From an uncultured Clostridia bacterium (GTDB taxonomy: Bacteria; Bacillota; Clostridia; Oscillospirales; CAG-272), in the NCBI GenBank assembly GCA_946061315.1, contig CAMGRB010000086.1, forward strand, positions 1 through 6,326: a DNA stretch of 6,326 bases, read 5' to 3'. Position numbers and translations under genes: made by a program. Shown here piece by piece: positions 1-6,195 of this stretch. The number at the start of each line of letters is the position of its first letter. Position 1 is the stretch's first letter. The notes beneath the pieces are model-generated. The model was not told the origin of the DNA, ran no database searches, and worked only from the letters and a program-made list of their open reading frames with translations.

Positions 1-249
1 ACGTCGGTGCTTAACGTTATCGGCGTTGCGGAGCTCTACTACTACGCGGGAGTAATAAAGAAGTTCAATCTTCAGACGTTCCAGACGTATTTTATAGTAT
101 GCGTTCTCTACTTTATCCTTACCTTCTCGATCTCAAGGCTGCTCAGATACTTCGAGAAAAAGCTTGACGGCAAAGATACCTATACAATCTGCGGCTCGCA
201 GTCTGATCCCGATGCGGAAATAAAAATAAAAGCGGAGGATAAACAATGA
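1..249 (+). CDS. Polar amino acid ABC transporter permease, C-terminal part (5' truncated by window edge)
   Basis: This is the end of an integral membrane permease of the HisM/GlnP type, which forms the membrane channel of a polar amino acid importer. The reading frame is open from base 1, and 82 residues are visible before TGA at 247-249. The visible part begins with [12 protein letters not shown], matching the conserved stretch these permeases carry after the cytoplasmic EAA loop. A last membrane helix follows (about residues 28-45, [13 protein letters not shown]), then a positively charged cytoplasmic tail ([10 protein letters not shown]). The first in-frame GTG (base 7) is inside the conserved region and is not the real start, which lies upstream. 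The stop overlaps the ATPase start by four bases (ATGA), a usual sign of translational coupling. The substrate (glutamine, arginine, cystine or another polar amino acid) cannot be told from this fragment. Confidence 0.9.
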   Translation, partial: TSVLNVIGVAELYYYAGVIKKFNLQTFQTYFIVCVLYFILTFSISRLLRYFEKKLDGKDTYTICGSQSDPDAEIKIKAEDKQ

Positions 250-980
250 GCATTATAGAAGTTTCGCATCTTAAAAAATTCTTCGGTGAAAACGAGGTCC
301 TCCACGATATTTCGTTCTCGGTAAATCAGGGCGATGTTATAAGCGTTATAGGCTCCTCGGGCTCGGGTAAGAGCACTATGCTCCGTTGTATCAATCTGCT
401 TGAAACTCCGACCGACGGCGATATTCTCTTTCACGGCAAGAGCATACTCGAAAAAGAGGTAAAGCTCACCGAATATCGCTCAAAGGTGACGATGGTTTTC
501 CAGAATTTCAATCTCTTTAACAATATGACGGTGCTCGGCAACTGCACGGTGGGAACAAGAAAAGTTCTCGGCCTTTCAAAAGAGGAAGCCGAGCAAAGAG
601 CCGAAAAATATCTTTCAAAGGTCGGTATGCTTGCGTACAAAAACGCAAAGCCCTCGCAGATATCGGGCGGTCAGAAGCAACGTGTTGCAATAGCGCGTGC
701 GCTTTGTATGGAGCCTGAGGTTATCCTCTTTGACGAGCCTACCTCGGCACTCGACCCCGAAATGGTCGGCGAGGTTCTCAACGTAATGAAAAATCTTGCC
801 TCCGACGGTCTTACAATGATAGTGGTGACGCACGAAATGGCTTTTGCCAGGGACGTGTCGAGCAAGGTAATATTTATGGATAAAGGATATATCGAGGAGG
901 AGGGATCTCCCGATATAATCTTCAACTCTCCCGAAAAGGAGCGTACCAAGGAATTTCTTTCAAGGTATTTTGAACAATAA
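246..980 (+). CDS. Polar amino acid ABC transporter ATP-binding protein (GlnQ/ArtP/HisP family)
   Basis: This is the cytoplasmic ATPase that powers import through the permease encoded just upstream. All ABC motifs are present and intact in 244 residues, the usual family length: Walker [10 protein letters not shown] (36-44), Q-loop Q86 in VFQNFNLF, signature ISGGQKQ (139-145), Walker B VILFDEP (159-165) with catalytic E164, D-loop SALD (167-170) and switch histidine H196 in VVTHEM. The signature has I in place of the common L, a frequent variant. The start is set by GGAGG at 234-238, seven bases before ATG 246, which also overlaps the permease stop. A solute-binding protein gene is expected upstream, outside the window. 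The protein class is certain. The exact amino acid carried is not, so I give no symbol. Confidence 0.96.
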   Translation: MSIIEVSHLKKFFGENEVLHDISFSVNQGDVISVIGSSGSGKSTMLRCINLLETPTDGDILFHGKSILEKEVKLTEYRSKVTMVFQNFNLFNNMTVLGNCTVGTRKVLGLSKEEAEQRAEKYLSKVGMLAYKNAKPSQISGGQKQRVAIARALCMEPEVILFDEPTSALDPEMVGEVLNVMKNLASDGLTMIVVTHEMAFARDVSSKVIFMDKGYIEEEGSPDIIFNSPEKERTKEFLSRYFEQ

Positions 981-985
981 AAATC

Positions 986-1026
986 ACAGGGGATGTCGTA
1001 TTTGTCGGCATTCTCTGTATTTTTTC
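986..1026 (+). terminator. Intrinsic terminator of the amino acid ABC transporter operon
   Basis: The arm ACAGGGGATGTCG (986-998) pairs over 13 positions with CGGCATTCTCTGT (1006-1018), with three G-T wobbles, around a seven-base loop. The run ATTTTTTC follows at 1019-1026. It begins six bases after the ATPase stop codon, so it should end the importer transcript. Confidence 0.8.
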
Positions 1027-1055
1027 TTGACAAAAAAACGTATCTGTGATAAAAT
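1027..1055 (+). promoter_or_regulatory. Sigma-A promoter of nrdR
   Basis: TTGACA at 1027-1032 is a perfect -35. After a 17-base spacer comes TAAAAT at 1050-1055, preceded by TGA (1047-1049), an extended -10. Transcription should start near 1061-1063 and give a leader of about 48 bases before the nrdR ATG. The -35 directly follows the T-tract of the preceding terminator, so the ABC operon and nrdR are separate units packed tightly together. I saw no clear NrdR-box pair at this promoter. Confidence 0.85.
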
Positions 1056-1068
1056 AACAGTGATTTGA

Positions 1069-1104
1069 AGGCGGCTTGCCGTCTATCCTTTACGAAAGGC
1101 GATA
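1069..1104 (+). promoter_or_regulatory. nrdR leader: two small hairpins, the second covering the ribosome binding site
   Basis: The first hairpin pairs AGGCGG (1069-1074) with CCGTCT (1079-1084), including one G-U pair. The second pairs CCTTT (1087-1091) with AAAGG (1095-1099) around ACG. It can gain three more pairs across a two-base bulge (1084-1086 with 1102-1104), although this competes for base 1084 with the first hairpin. AAAGG is the likely Shine-Dalgarno sequence, ten bases before the ATG at 1110, so it can be held in a stem. Whether this limits nrdR translation is inference; the stem is short. Confidence 0.35.
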
Positions 1105-1109
1105 AATTT

Positions 1110-1553
1110 ATGAAATGTCCCTATTGCGGTCATCCCGAGAGCAAGGTTATAGATTCCCGTCCCGTCGAGGAAAACTCGAGCATTAGAAGAAGGCGTGAGT
1201 GCCTCGGTTGTCAGGCGAGATTTACGACCTACGAGGTAATTGAAACTTTTCAGCCGGTAGTCGTTAAAAAAGACGGCTCGCGCGAGTATTTTGACAGAAA
1301 CAAGCTTCTTGTCGGAATATTGAAGGCTTGCCAGAAGCGCCCCGTTGACGCGCAACAGATAGCAAAAAAGGTCGAGGCGGATCTTCAGAACTCGCTTAAA
1401 TTGGAGGTAACCTCAAAGGAGCTTGGCGAGATGGTCATGGAGGAGCTTAAAAAGACCGACGCCGTGGCATACGTGCGCTTTGCCTCCGTTTACAGAGAGT
1501 TTAAGGATATTGAAACCTTTATGAAGGAACTGCAAGGCTTTCTTCAAAAGTAA
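1110..1553 (+). CDS. nrdR: Transcriptional repressor NrdR
   Basis: NrdR senses ATP and dATP and represses ribonucleotide reductase operons by binding NrdR boxes, and so matches dNTP supply to need. The 147 residues show the full family layout. The N-terminal zinc ribbon has C3, C6, C31 and C34 (MKCPYC and RRRRECLGC, followed by the typical RFTTYE). The ATP-cone spans about 49-139, including VVKKDGSREYFDRNKL near its start and DAVAYVRFASVYREF near its end. A longer reading from a TTG at 1065 adds 15 residues ahead of MKCPYC. I reject it because the family starts at the first zinc cysteine pair, and because AAAGG at 1095-1099 precedes ATG 1110. No ribonucleotide reductase gene is in the window, so its targets lie elsewhere. 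A lipoprotein gene follows 18 bases after the stop, probably in the same transcript. Confidence 0.97.
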   Translation: MKCPYCGHPESKVIDSRPVEENSSIRRRRECLGCQARFTTYEVIETFQPVVVKKDGSREYFDRNKLLVGILKACQKRPVDAQQIAKKVEADLQNSLKLEVTSKELGEMVMEELKKTDAVAYVRFASVYREFKDIETFMKELQGFLQK

Positions 1554-1571
1554 ATCAAAAGGAGTTAAAAA

Positions 1572-1997
1572 ATGAAACAGGTATTAAAATCAACGGCAGT
1601 AATCGTTCTTATCGTGATTATGTCGTGCATGGCGCTTGTGTCCTGTAACGACAAGAATGACGGAAGCGAAAAAATGCTCTATACCGAAGATACGACGCTG
1701 GGCGAGGGCAACGTACAGTTTACGTTCGTTTGCGAGCATATTGACGGCAAGAAAATCACGTTTAAGATAAATACGGACAAGGTCACGCTCTCCGAGGCGT
1801 TAAAAGACGTAGATCTCATCGAGGGTGAGGACAGTCAATACGGTCTTTACGTAAAAAAGGTAAACGGCATCACGCAGGATTATGATATAGACGGCACGTA
1901 TTGGGCGCTCTACATAGACGGCAAATATGCAGATACGGGCGTTGATTCCACAACGATAGACCCCGCCAAAACGTACACCTTCAAGGCGGAAAAATAA
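1572..1997 (+). CDS. DUF4430-domain lipoprotein (transcobalamin C-terminal-like fold)
   Basis: This is a small exported lipoprotein of 141 residues. A short basic start and a hydrophobic stretch (about 8-24) lead to the lipobox LVSC, with C25 as the lipidated cysteine, so the mature protein should sit on the outer face of the membrane. The C-terminal half shows the DUF4430 pattern: GLYVKKVNGI (91-100), then DYDIDGTYWALYIDGKYADTG (103-123) with W111. This domain is known as similar to the C-terminal domain of transcobalamin and is found in many Gram-positive surface proteins; its ligand is not established in general. The start is supported by AAAAGGAG (1557-1564), seven bases before ATG. It lies 18 bases after nrdR with no promoter or terminator between them, so it is likely co-transcribed. 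A role in cobalamin binding is only a possibility. Confidence 0.85.
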   Translation: MKQVLKSTAVIVLIVIMSCMALVSCNDKNDGSEKMLYTEDTTLGEGNVQFTFVCEHIDGKKITFKINTDKVTLSEALKDVDLIEGEDSQYGLYVKKVNGITQDYDIDGTYWALYIDGKYADTGVDSTTIDPAKTYTFKAEK

Positions 1998-2026
1998 ACA
2001 AAAAAGCGACACTTATCGCAAAATAA

Positions 2027-2058
2027 TCAAAAAGACTGCCCGTGGGCAGTCTTTTTGA
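2027..2058. terminator. Bidirectional intrinsic terminator between convergent genes
   Basis: Fourteen perfectly paired bases (2027-2040 with 2045-2058) enclose the loop CGTG. The stem has a GACTGCC/GGCAGTC core flanked by A5 and T5 runs, so a U-tract follows the GC part on either strand. It lies 29 bases after the lipoprotein stop and 11 bases past the end of the minus-strand membrane protein gene, so it can end both transcripts. Confidence 0.9.
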
Positions 2059-2069
2059 AATAATTTTAA

Positions 2070-2333
2070 TTATCTTATCCATGCTATGATGCACATAATT
2101 GCACCGACGATAAAGAGAGTGCCCGACATACCGTGGGCGAGCAGGGCAGGATTGAACATATCCGTGCGTATGCCTTCCCCCTTGGACTGTTTTTTCATAT
2201 CCATAGAGCCGAGTATGTAAGCAGCGATAAACGCGACAGTGGTGACAATTCCCAAAACAATGCTGTGAGTTGCGTAATGAACAATCATCGTAACAATTCC
2301 CACTACCGTGAGTACAAGAGAAATCATTCCCAT
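2070..2333 (-). CDS. Small three-helix membrane protein of unknown function
   Basis: I do not recognise the family. The 87-residue product is strongly hydrophobic with three likely membrane helices (about 3-19, 24-43 and 66-85). The third is separated by a charged loop, MDMKKQSKGEGIRTDMFNP (44-62). It has no cleavable signal or lipobox, so it is predicted to stay in the cytoplasmic membrane. The case for a real gene is good: it has a promoter at 2386-2414 on the same strand, a GGGGTGA ribosome binding site seven bases before the ATG (minus-strand reading of 2341-2347), and a strong terminator just after its stop. A second ATG two codons in is less well spaced. VanY lies upstream on the same strand and some read-through from it is possible. 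No function is claimed. Confidence 0.75.
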   Translation of the reverse strand: MGMISLVLTVVGIVTMIVHYATHSIVLGIVTTVAFIAAYILGSMDMKKQSKGEGIRTDMFNPALLAHGMSGTLFIVGAIMCIIAWIR

Positions 2334-2385
2334 AAAGTAATCACCCCTTTTCTTTTGTGTATCCGCAAATTCTTCGGATAATCAT

Positions 2386-2414
2386 ATTGTAGCACAAAGA
2401 CATACGCTATTCAA
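2386..2414 (-). promoter_or_regulatory. Sigma-A promoter of the small membrane protein gene
   Basis: Read on the minus strand, TTGAAT (2414-2409) is followed by a 17-base spacer and TACAAT (2391-2386), with TGC just before it as an extended -10. The start would be near 2380, giving a leader of about 45 bases. The core GTGCTACAATAT is identical to that of the alaS promoter. Confidence 0.75.
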
Positions 2415-2468
2415 GTATATGGGGGAAAAAAGTATTTTTTTGACATAAAAAGGCGTTGTATAAATAAA

Positions 2469-3197
2469 TCAAAGCGTTGCAAGATATTCTTCAAGGCAAA
2501 GCGAGTTTTCATACATTTTTGTCGCGTTTTCCTCTCCGACGTATCTTAAATGCCACGGCTCAAAGGATATGCCCGTTATATTCTCTTTTCCGCTTGGGTA
2601 TCTTACTATAAAGCCGAAGGAGTGTGCGTTTTTCTCTATCCACTTATACTGCTCCGTTTTCGCAAAGGACACGTTTGCATAGCTTTTATTATGAAAATCG
2701 ACGCAAAGACCGCTTTGGTGCTCGCTGCAACCGGGCAAAGCCGTGGTTTTCGATACCTCCCTGTACGCCTCGTCATAGTCCATTCCGCTATCCGTTCTGT
2801 TTTTTACGTAGGTATCAAAAAGGTATTTTTGATATTCAAAGCTGCGGTATCCGCTTGTCACCGTAAGATTTTCGTCATACACTCCCAAACGTTTCATCTC
2901 TTCTATCATGCTTTCAAGCGCATCTGCTGATGCTTTGCGCATCTTTTGTATCTCTCTGCCGTCTGCCCTGGTTGATTTTATATCGGTAAGGTCGGAGGGG
3001 ACGTAATCCTTGTCAAGCGGATTTTCGGAGTTCACAAGAATAAGATACTCGTCCCGTGCGCCCGACGTGTTTGCAGAAAATGCCCGACAAGTGTTTGATT
3101 TTGATTTATTGAAAGATGATGAGCAGCTCTGCAAAGCAAGCATAAAAAGTGCAAAAAGCATACACTCCCACGCCAAAAGATTAAAATTTCTTCTCAT
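2469..3197 (-). CDS. D-alanyl-D-alanine carboxypeptidase lipoprotein, VanY family (peptidase M15B)
   Basis: This is a predicted zinc peptidase that removes the terminal D-Ala from peptidoglycan stem peptides at the outer face of the membrane. The 242 residues begin with a basic tip and hydrophobic stretch ending in LQSC, giving C25 as lipidation site; Q at that position is tolerated. A serine-rich linker follows, then the VanY domain (about 85-240). Its motifs are SGYRS (115-119), SEHQSGLCVDFH (158-169) with zinc ligands H160 and D167, and EPWHLRYVG (213-221) with catalytic E213 and third ligand H216. C165 stands where Ala is common. AAGGAGG, on the minus strand at 3210-3204, precedes the ATG by six bases. 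No vanR, vanS, vanH, vanA or vanX gene is nearby, so this looks like a general wall-remodelling enzyme and not a sign of glycopeptide resistance. I found no hairpin terminator after it. Confidence 0.92.
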   Translation of the reverse strand: MRRNFNLLAWECMLFALFMLALQSCSSSFNKSKSNTCRAFSANTSGARDEYLILVNSENPLDKDYVPSDLTDIKSTRADGREIQKMRKASADALESMIEEMKRLGVYDENLTVTSGYRSFEYQKYLFDTYVKNRTDSGMDYDEAYREVSKTTALPGCSEHQSGLCVDFHNKSYANVSFAKTEQYKWIEKNAHSFGFIVRYPSGKENITGISFEPWHLRYVGEENATKMYENSLCLEEYLATL

Positions 3198-3219
3198 AAA
3201 ACCCCTCCTTGCAATTCTC

Positions 3220-3247
3220 TTTATAATATTTTTTGCAAAATGAGCAA
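3220..3247 (-). promoter_or_regulatory. Probable promoter of the VanY-family gene
   Basis: On the minus strand, TTGCTC (3247-3242) is followed by a 16-base AT-rich spacer and TATAAA (3225-3220). The start would fall near 3213, leaving a very short leader that still includes the AAGGAGG ribosome binding site. It is weaker than the other promoters in the window. Its -35 overlaps one arm of the inverted repeat at 3243-3282. Confidence 0.5.
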
Positions 3248-3282
3248 TTTAATGCAAGCGCCCTTTTCTTTGATAAATTGCT
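3243..3282. repeat. Inverted repeat between divergent vanY and alaS
   Basis: AGCAATTTA (3243-3251) is the reverse complement of TAAATTGCT (3274-3282), with 22 bases between the arms. On the plus strand the second arm runs into TTTTTTCTTTTT, so it could act as a weak terminator against transcription entering alaS. The first arm also covers the vanY -35, so an operator role is another reading. The arms are AT-rich and chance cannot be excluded. Confidence 0.4.
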
Positions 3283-3304
3283 TTTTTCTTTTTGCTTAAT
3301 TTTC

Positions 3305-3333
3305 TTGACAAACAAAATGCGTAGTGCTACAAT
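3305..3333 (+). promoter_or_regulatory. Sigma-A promoter of alaS
   Basis: TTGACA (3305-3310), a 17-base spacer and TACAAT (3328-3333) with a TGC extended -10 form a near-ideal promoter. The expected leader of about 40 bases is far too short for a T-box riboswitch, so control of alaS by uncharged tRNA through such an element is not supported here. Confidence 0.85.
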
Positions 3334-3381
3334 ATATGTGATTTTTTATATTATATAAAGATGTGAAAGGACTTTCCCGAT

Positions 3382-6003
3382 ATGAAATGGACATCACTTA
3401 ACGATTTGAGAGAAAAATATCTTTCGTTTTTCGAGTCGAAGGGTCACCTTCGCTTGCCGAGCTTTTCTCTCGTGCCGAATAACGACAAATCTTTGCTTCT
3501 TATAAATTCCGGTATGGCGCCGATGAAAAAGTTTTTCACCGGCGAGGTAGTTCCGCCGAGAAGAAGGGTTACCACCTGCCAGAAGTGCATACGCACCCCC
3601 GACCTTGAAAGAGTCGGCCATACGGCGCGCCACGGTACGTTTTTTGAAATGCTCGGAAACTTCAGCTTCGGCGATTATTTCAAGGAGCAGGCTATAACCT
3701 GGGCATGGGAATTTCTTACCGAAGTGCTTGAGATACCGTCCGACCTTCTTTGGCCGTCGGTATATGAAAAGGACGACGAGGCTTACTCCATATGGGCGGA
3801 CAAGATAGGCGTTCCCAAGGATCATGTCGTTCGCCTCGGAAAATCGGATAACTTCTGGGAGCACGGCTCGGGTCCTTGCGGTCCCTGCTCCGAAATTTAC
3901 TTTGACAGAGGCGAAAAGTACGGTTGCGGCTCTCCTGACTGTAAGCCGGGCTGCGATTGCGACAGATATATGGAGATATGGAACAACGTATTTTCGCAGT
4001 TCAACAACGACGGAAAAGGCAATTATACCGAGCTTGTACAGAAAAATATCGACACAGGTATGGGTCTTGAGCGTCTTGCGTGCGTTATGCAGGACGTTGA
4101 CAACATGTTCGAGGTTGACTCGGTAAGAAAGATACTTGACACCGCAGGCAAAATAGCGGGCAAGAAATACGGCGACGATGAAAAAGACGATATTTCCCTG
4201 CGCGTTATAACCGACCACACAAGAAGCGCGGTATTTATGATTTCCGACGGCGTCGTTCCCTCAAACGAGGGCAGAGGCTATGTTCTTCGCAGGATAATAA
4301 GGAGAGCGTGCCGTCACGGAAAACTACTCGGCATAGACCGTCCTTTCCTTGCAGAAATGTGCGACGTTGCGATAGGTGAGAGTGGCGGAGCGTACCCCGA
4401 GCTCAAAGAAAAGCAGGATTATATAAAGAAAGTCGTTTCTCTTGAGGAGGAGCGTTTTGACACCACGATAGACCAGGGTCTTTCAATGCTTGACAGTATA
4501 ATAGCGTCGTCAAAGGAAAAAGGCTCGTCCGTGATAGAGGGAAAAGAGGCATTCAAGCTTTACGACACGTTCGGCTTCCCGATAGACCTCACGCGTGAGA
4601 TTGCCGATGAAAACGGTCTTTCGGTAAACGACGCGGAGTTTGACGCACTTATGGCAGAGCAAAAGAGCCGCGCAAGAGCCGCAAGAGCAAATATAAGCGG
4701 TTGGAGTGACAAGGCTAAATCGTTCGGAGCACAAAAAACCGTGTTCACGGGCTACAAGTCAACCGTGGGCTGTGGCAAGGTGCTTGCAATAATCTCCGAG
4801 GACGGCGAAAATCTCCCCGAAATATCCGAGGGAGAGTGCTCCGTCATACTTGATTCCACCTCGTTCTACGGCGAGGGCGGCGGGCAGGTAGGTGACTCCG
4901 GAATACTGAAAAACGACAAAGCCGAGCTTGAGGTTTACGACACCAAAAAAGCGGACGGGGTTTACGTTCATATGTGCAACGTACTCTCGGGAAGCATAAA
5001 AATCGGCGATACGCTGACTACCGAGGTAAACGCACAGCGCCGTATGGCAATAGCGAGAAACCACTCCTCCGTTCACCTGCTTCAAGCAGCTTTGCGCCGT
5101 GTGCTCGGCACCCACGTTGAGCAGGCAGGCTCCTTTGTTGACGAGCATATAGGAAGATTTGACTTTACGCACTATGCCCCGATGACCGAGGAGGAAATAA
5201 GACGCGTTGAGGAGCTTGTAAACGAGAGCATCCTCGATGCGCTTGACGTTGTAACAACGGAAACGGACGTTGAAACCGCACGCAAAAATGGAGCTATGGC
5301 TCTCTTTGGCGAAAAGTACGGCTCCACGGTAAGAATGGTTAAGATGGGTGACTTCTCTTGCGAGCTTTGCGGAGGAACGCACCTTGACAACACCGCAAAG
5401 GCAGGTCTTTTCAAGATAATTTCCGAGGCGGGCGTTGCCGCAGGAGTGCGCAGAATAGAGTCCGTTACGGGTCTTGGCGTTCTTAATCTGCTCGAAAAGA
5501 AGGAAAACATTATTTCCTCTACCGCAAAAGAGCTTAAATGCCGTAACGAAAACGATATGGAAAAGCGTGCCGCATCCTTGCAGGAGGAGATACGCTCTCT
5601 TAAATCGGAGATAGATTCGTTAAGCTCCAAAATGGCTTCTCAAAAGGCGGTTGACTTAATAGACAAGGCAGAAAAGATCGGTGGAGTGTCTGTTATCACG
5701 GCAGATCTTAAAGATACAAGCGTTGATTCCGCACGTTCTCTCGGTGACTTTATAAAGGAAAAATTGAGCGACGCCGTATGCGTATTTGCAATTCACTCGC
5801 AGGATAAGCTTAACTTTATCGCCATGTGCGGCAAGGACGCAGTTGCAAAGGGCGCACACGCAGGCAATATTTTAAGAGAGGTAAGCGCAGTAACCGGTGG
5901 AAAAGGCGGCGGACGCCCCGACACCGCAATGAGTGGCGGCAAGGACGTATCCAAAATACCCGAAGCCCTCGCACTCGTCAAAGTGCTTGCCGGCAAGCTT
6001 TGA
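3382..6003 (+). CDS. alaS: Alanyl-tRNA synthetase
   Basis: This enzyme charges tRNA-Ala with alanine in the cytoplasm and hydrolyses mischarged Ser- or Gly-tRNA-Ala. At 873 residues it is full length for the family. The class II catalytic domain starts at once (LREKYLSFFESKGH) and includes RTPDLERVGHTARHGTFFEM (71-90) and the motif 3 region DTGMGLERL (224-232). A cysteine cluster (C182, C187, C191, C193, in CGSPDCKPGCDCD) is common in Firmicutes AlaRS. The editing domain has STSFYGEGGGQVGDSG (492-507), zinc site HSSVH (561-565) and CGGTH (663-667). A coiled-coil stretch (about 715-755) leads to the C-Ala domain with GGGRPDTAMSGG (842-853). AAAGGA (3366-3371) lies ten bases before ATG. The gene has its own promoter and terminator, so it is probably monocistronic. 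No key residue is missing. Confidence 0.99.
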   Translation: MKWTSLNDLREKYLSFFESKGHLRLPSFSLVPNNDKSLLLINSGMAPMKKFFTGEVVPPRRRVTTCQKCIRTPDLERVGHTARHGTFFEMLGNFSFGDYFKEQAITWAWEFLTEVLEIPSDLLWPSVYEKDDEAYSIWADKIGVPKDHVVRLGKSDNFWEHGSGPCGPCSEIYFDRGEKYGCGSPDCKPGCDCDRYMEIWNNVFSQFNNDGKGNYTELVQKNIDTGMGLERLACVMQDVDNMFEVDSVRKILDTAGKIAGKKYGDDEKDDISLRVITDHTRSAVFMISDGVVPSNEGRGYVLRRIIRRACRHGKLLGIDRPFLAEMCDVAIGESGGAYPELKEKQDYIKKVVSLEEERFDTTIDQGLSMLDSIIASSKEKGSSVIEGKEAFKLYDTFGFPIDLTREIADENGLSVNDAEFDALMAEQKSRARAARANISGWSDKAKSFGAQKTVFTGYKSTVGCGKVLAIISEDGENLPEISEGECSVILDSTSFYGEGGGQVGDSGILKNDKAELEVYDTKKADGVYVHMCNVLSGSIKIGDTLTTEVNAQRRMAIARNHSSVHLLQAALRRVLGTHVEQAGSFVDEHIGRFDFTHYAPMTEEEIRRVEELVNESILDALDVVTTETDVETARKNGAMALFGEKYGSTVRMVKMGDFSCELCGGTHLDNTAKAGLFKIISEAGVAAGVRRIESVTGLGVLNLLEKKENIISSTAKELKCRNENDMEKRAASLQEEIRSLKSEIDSLSSKMASQKAVDLIDKAEKIGGVSVITADLKDTSVDSARSLGDFIKEKLSDAVCVFAIHSQDKLNFIAMCGKDAVAKGAHAGNILREVSAVTGGKGGGRPDTAMSGGKDVSKIPEALALVKVLAGKL

Positions 6004-6024
6004 TTTTTGAATATACAAAAAATA

Positions 6025-6062
6025 AAAAAGGTTGTTGCAAACTGACTTGCAACAACCTTTTT
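6025..6062. terminator. Bidirectional intrinsic terminator after alaS
   Basis: A perfect 16-bp stem (6025-6040 with 6047-6062) encloses the loop ACTGAC. The core GGTTGTTGCAA is flanked by A5 and T5, so it has a U-tract on both strands. It starts 22 bases after the alaS stop. Its two-way form fits a transcript arriving from the minus strand too. Confidence 0.92.
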
Positions 6063-6141
6063 AACGTAACGGTACCTTATTCCTTTTTTGCGATGAAAGC
6101 GGTAGAAAAGGCAAAAACGGCGTGAGCGAGGAGGCTTTCAT
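6061..6141 (-). CDS. Possible 26-residue small ORF, doubtful
   Basis: On the minus strand, an ATG at 6141 opens 26 codons, ending at TAA 6063-6061 on the edge of the terminator. GAGGAG lies six bases before the ATG, which is good spacing. The product (MKASSLTPFLPFLPLSS, then a basic tail QKRNK) has a short hydrophobic, proline-containing middle and no recognised family. The ORF sits between a repeat unit and a terminator, and its start lies in one arm of an inverted repeat, so the ribosome site may be a coincidence of repeat sequence. No promoter was found for it. Confidence 0.15.
   Translation of the reverse strand: MKASSLTPFLPFLPLSSQKRNKVPLR
6093..6141. repeat. Inverted repeat ATGAAAGC / GCTTTCAT
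   Basis: Eight bases at 6093-6100 are exactly complementary to 6134-6141, with 33 bases between. It lies directly beside the double-hairpin unit and may be part of the same repeat element. Short arms mean that chance is possible. Confidence 0.35.
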
Positions 6142-6150
6142 TCCTTACTC

Positions 6151-6195
6151 CTCATCCACCGCTTATGCGGTCCCCCTTCTCCCACAGGAGAAGGC
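6151..6195. repeat. Double-hairpin intergenic repeat unit (clostridial palindromic repeat type)
   Basis: Two adjacent hairpins are seen: ACCGC-TTAT-GCGGT (6158-6171) and CCTTCTCC-CACA-GGAGAAGG (6175-6194), preceded by CTCATCC. Read on the minus strand this gives GCCTTCTCC..., a GC hairpin, then GGATGAG. From memory, this matches the pattern of small dispersed palindromic repeats that are common in gut Clostridia; I cannot confirm copy number here. The second hairpin competes with another pairing, CTCCCAC (6179-6185) with GTGGGAG (6202-6208). The short CTTTTC after it makes it at best a weak terminator on the plus strand. Confidence 0.6.

Noticed and set aside
1065..1109. N-terminal extension of NrdR from a TTG at 1065
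   Set aside because: It would add 15 residues before the invariant MKCPYC start of the family. The predicted transcription start is almost at this codon, leaving no ribosome binding site, while AAAGG precedes ATG 1110.
2006..2019. Small GCGA/TCGC hairpin after the lipoprotein gene
   Set aside because: Only four pairs without a proper T-tract; the strong 14-bp terminator directly after it accounts for termination.
2440..2468. Plus-strand TTGACA (2440-2445) with TATAAA (2459-2464) or AATAAA (2463-2468) as an antisense promoter into vanY
   Set aside because: The better -10 is only 13 bases away, and the one at 17 bases (AATAAA) matches poorly. It may be a chance match in AT-rich sequence.
2469..3197. 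Glycopeptide resistance cluster suggested by the VanY match
   Set aside because: VanY-family carboxypeptidases are widespread in Firmicutes. No vanHAX-type ligase, dehydrogenase or dipeptidase and no VanRS pair is nearby.
3334..3381. T-box or other riboswitch upstream of alaS
   Set aside because: The strong promoter ends at 3333, so the leader is only about 40 bases, much too short for a T-box.
3394..4218. Long minus-strand open frame opposite alaS, and other minus-strand frames inside alaS
   Set aside because: They are shadows of a highly conserved AlaRS coding frame, with no plausible ribosome sites and no recognisable domains.
5826..6125. Plus-strand open frame running over the alaS end
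   Set aside because: It is an out-of-frame reading of alaS that runs through the terminator, and its arginine-rich start is a frame-shift artefact.
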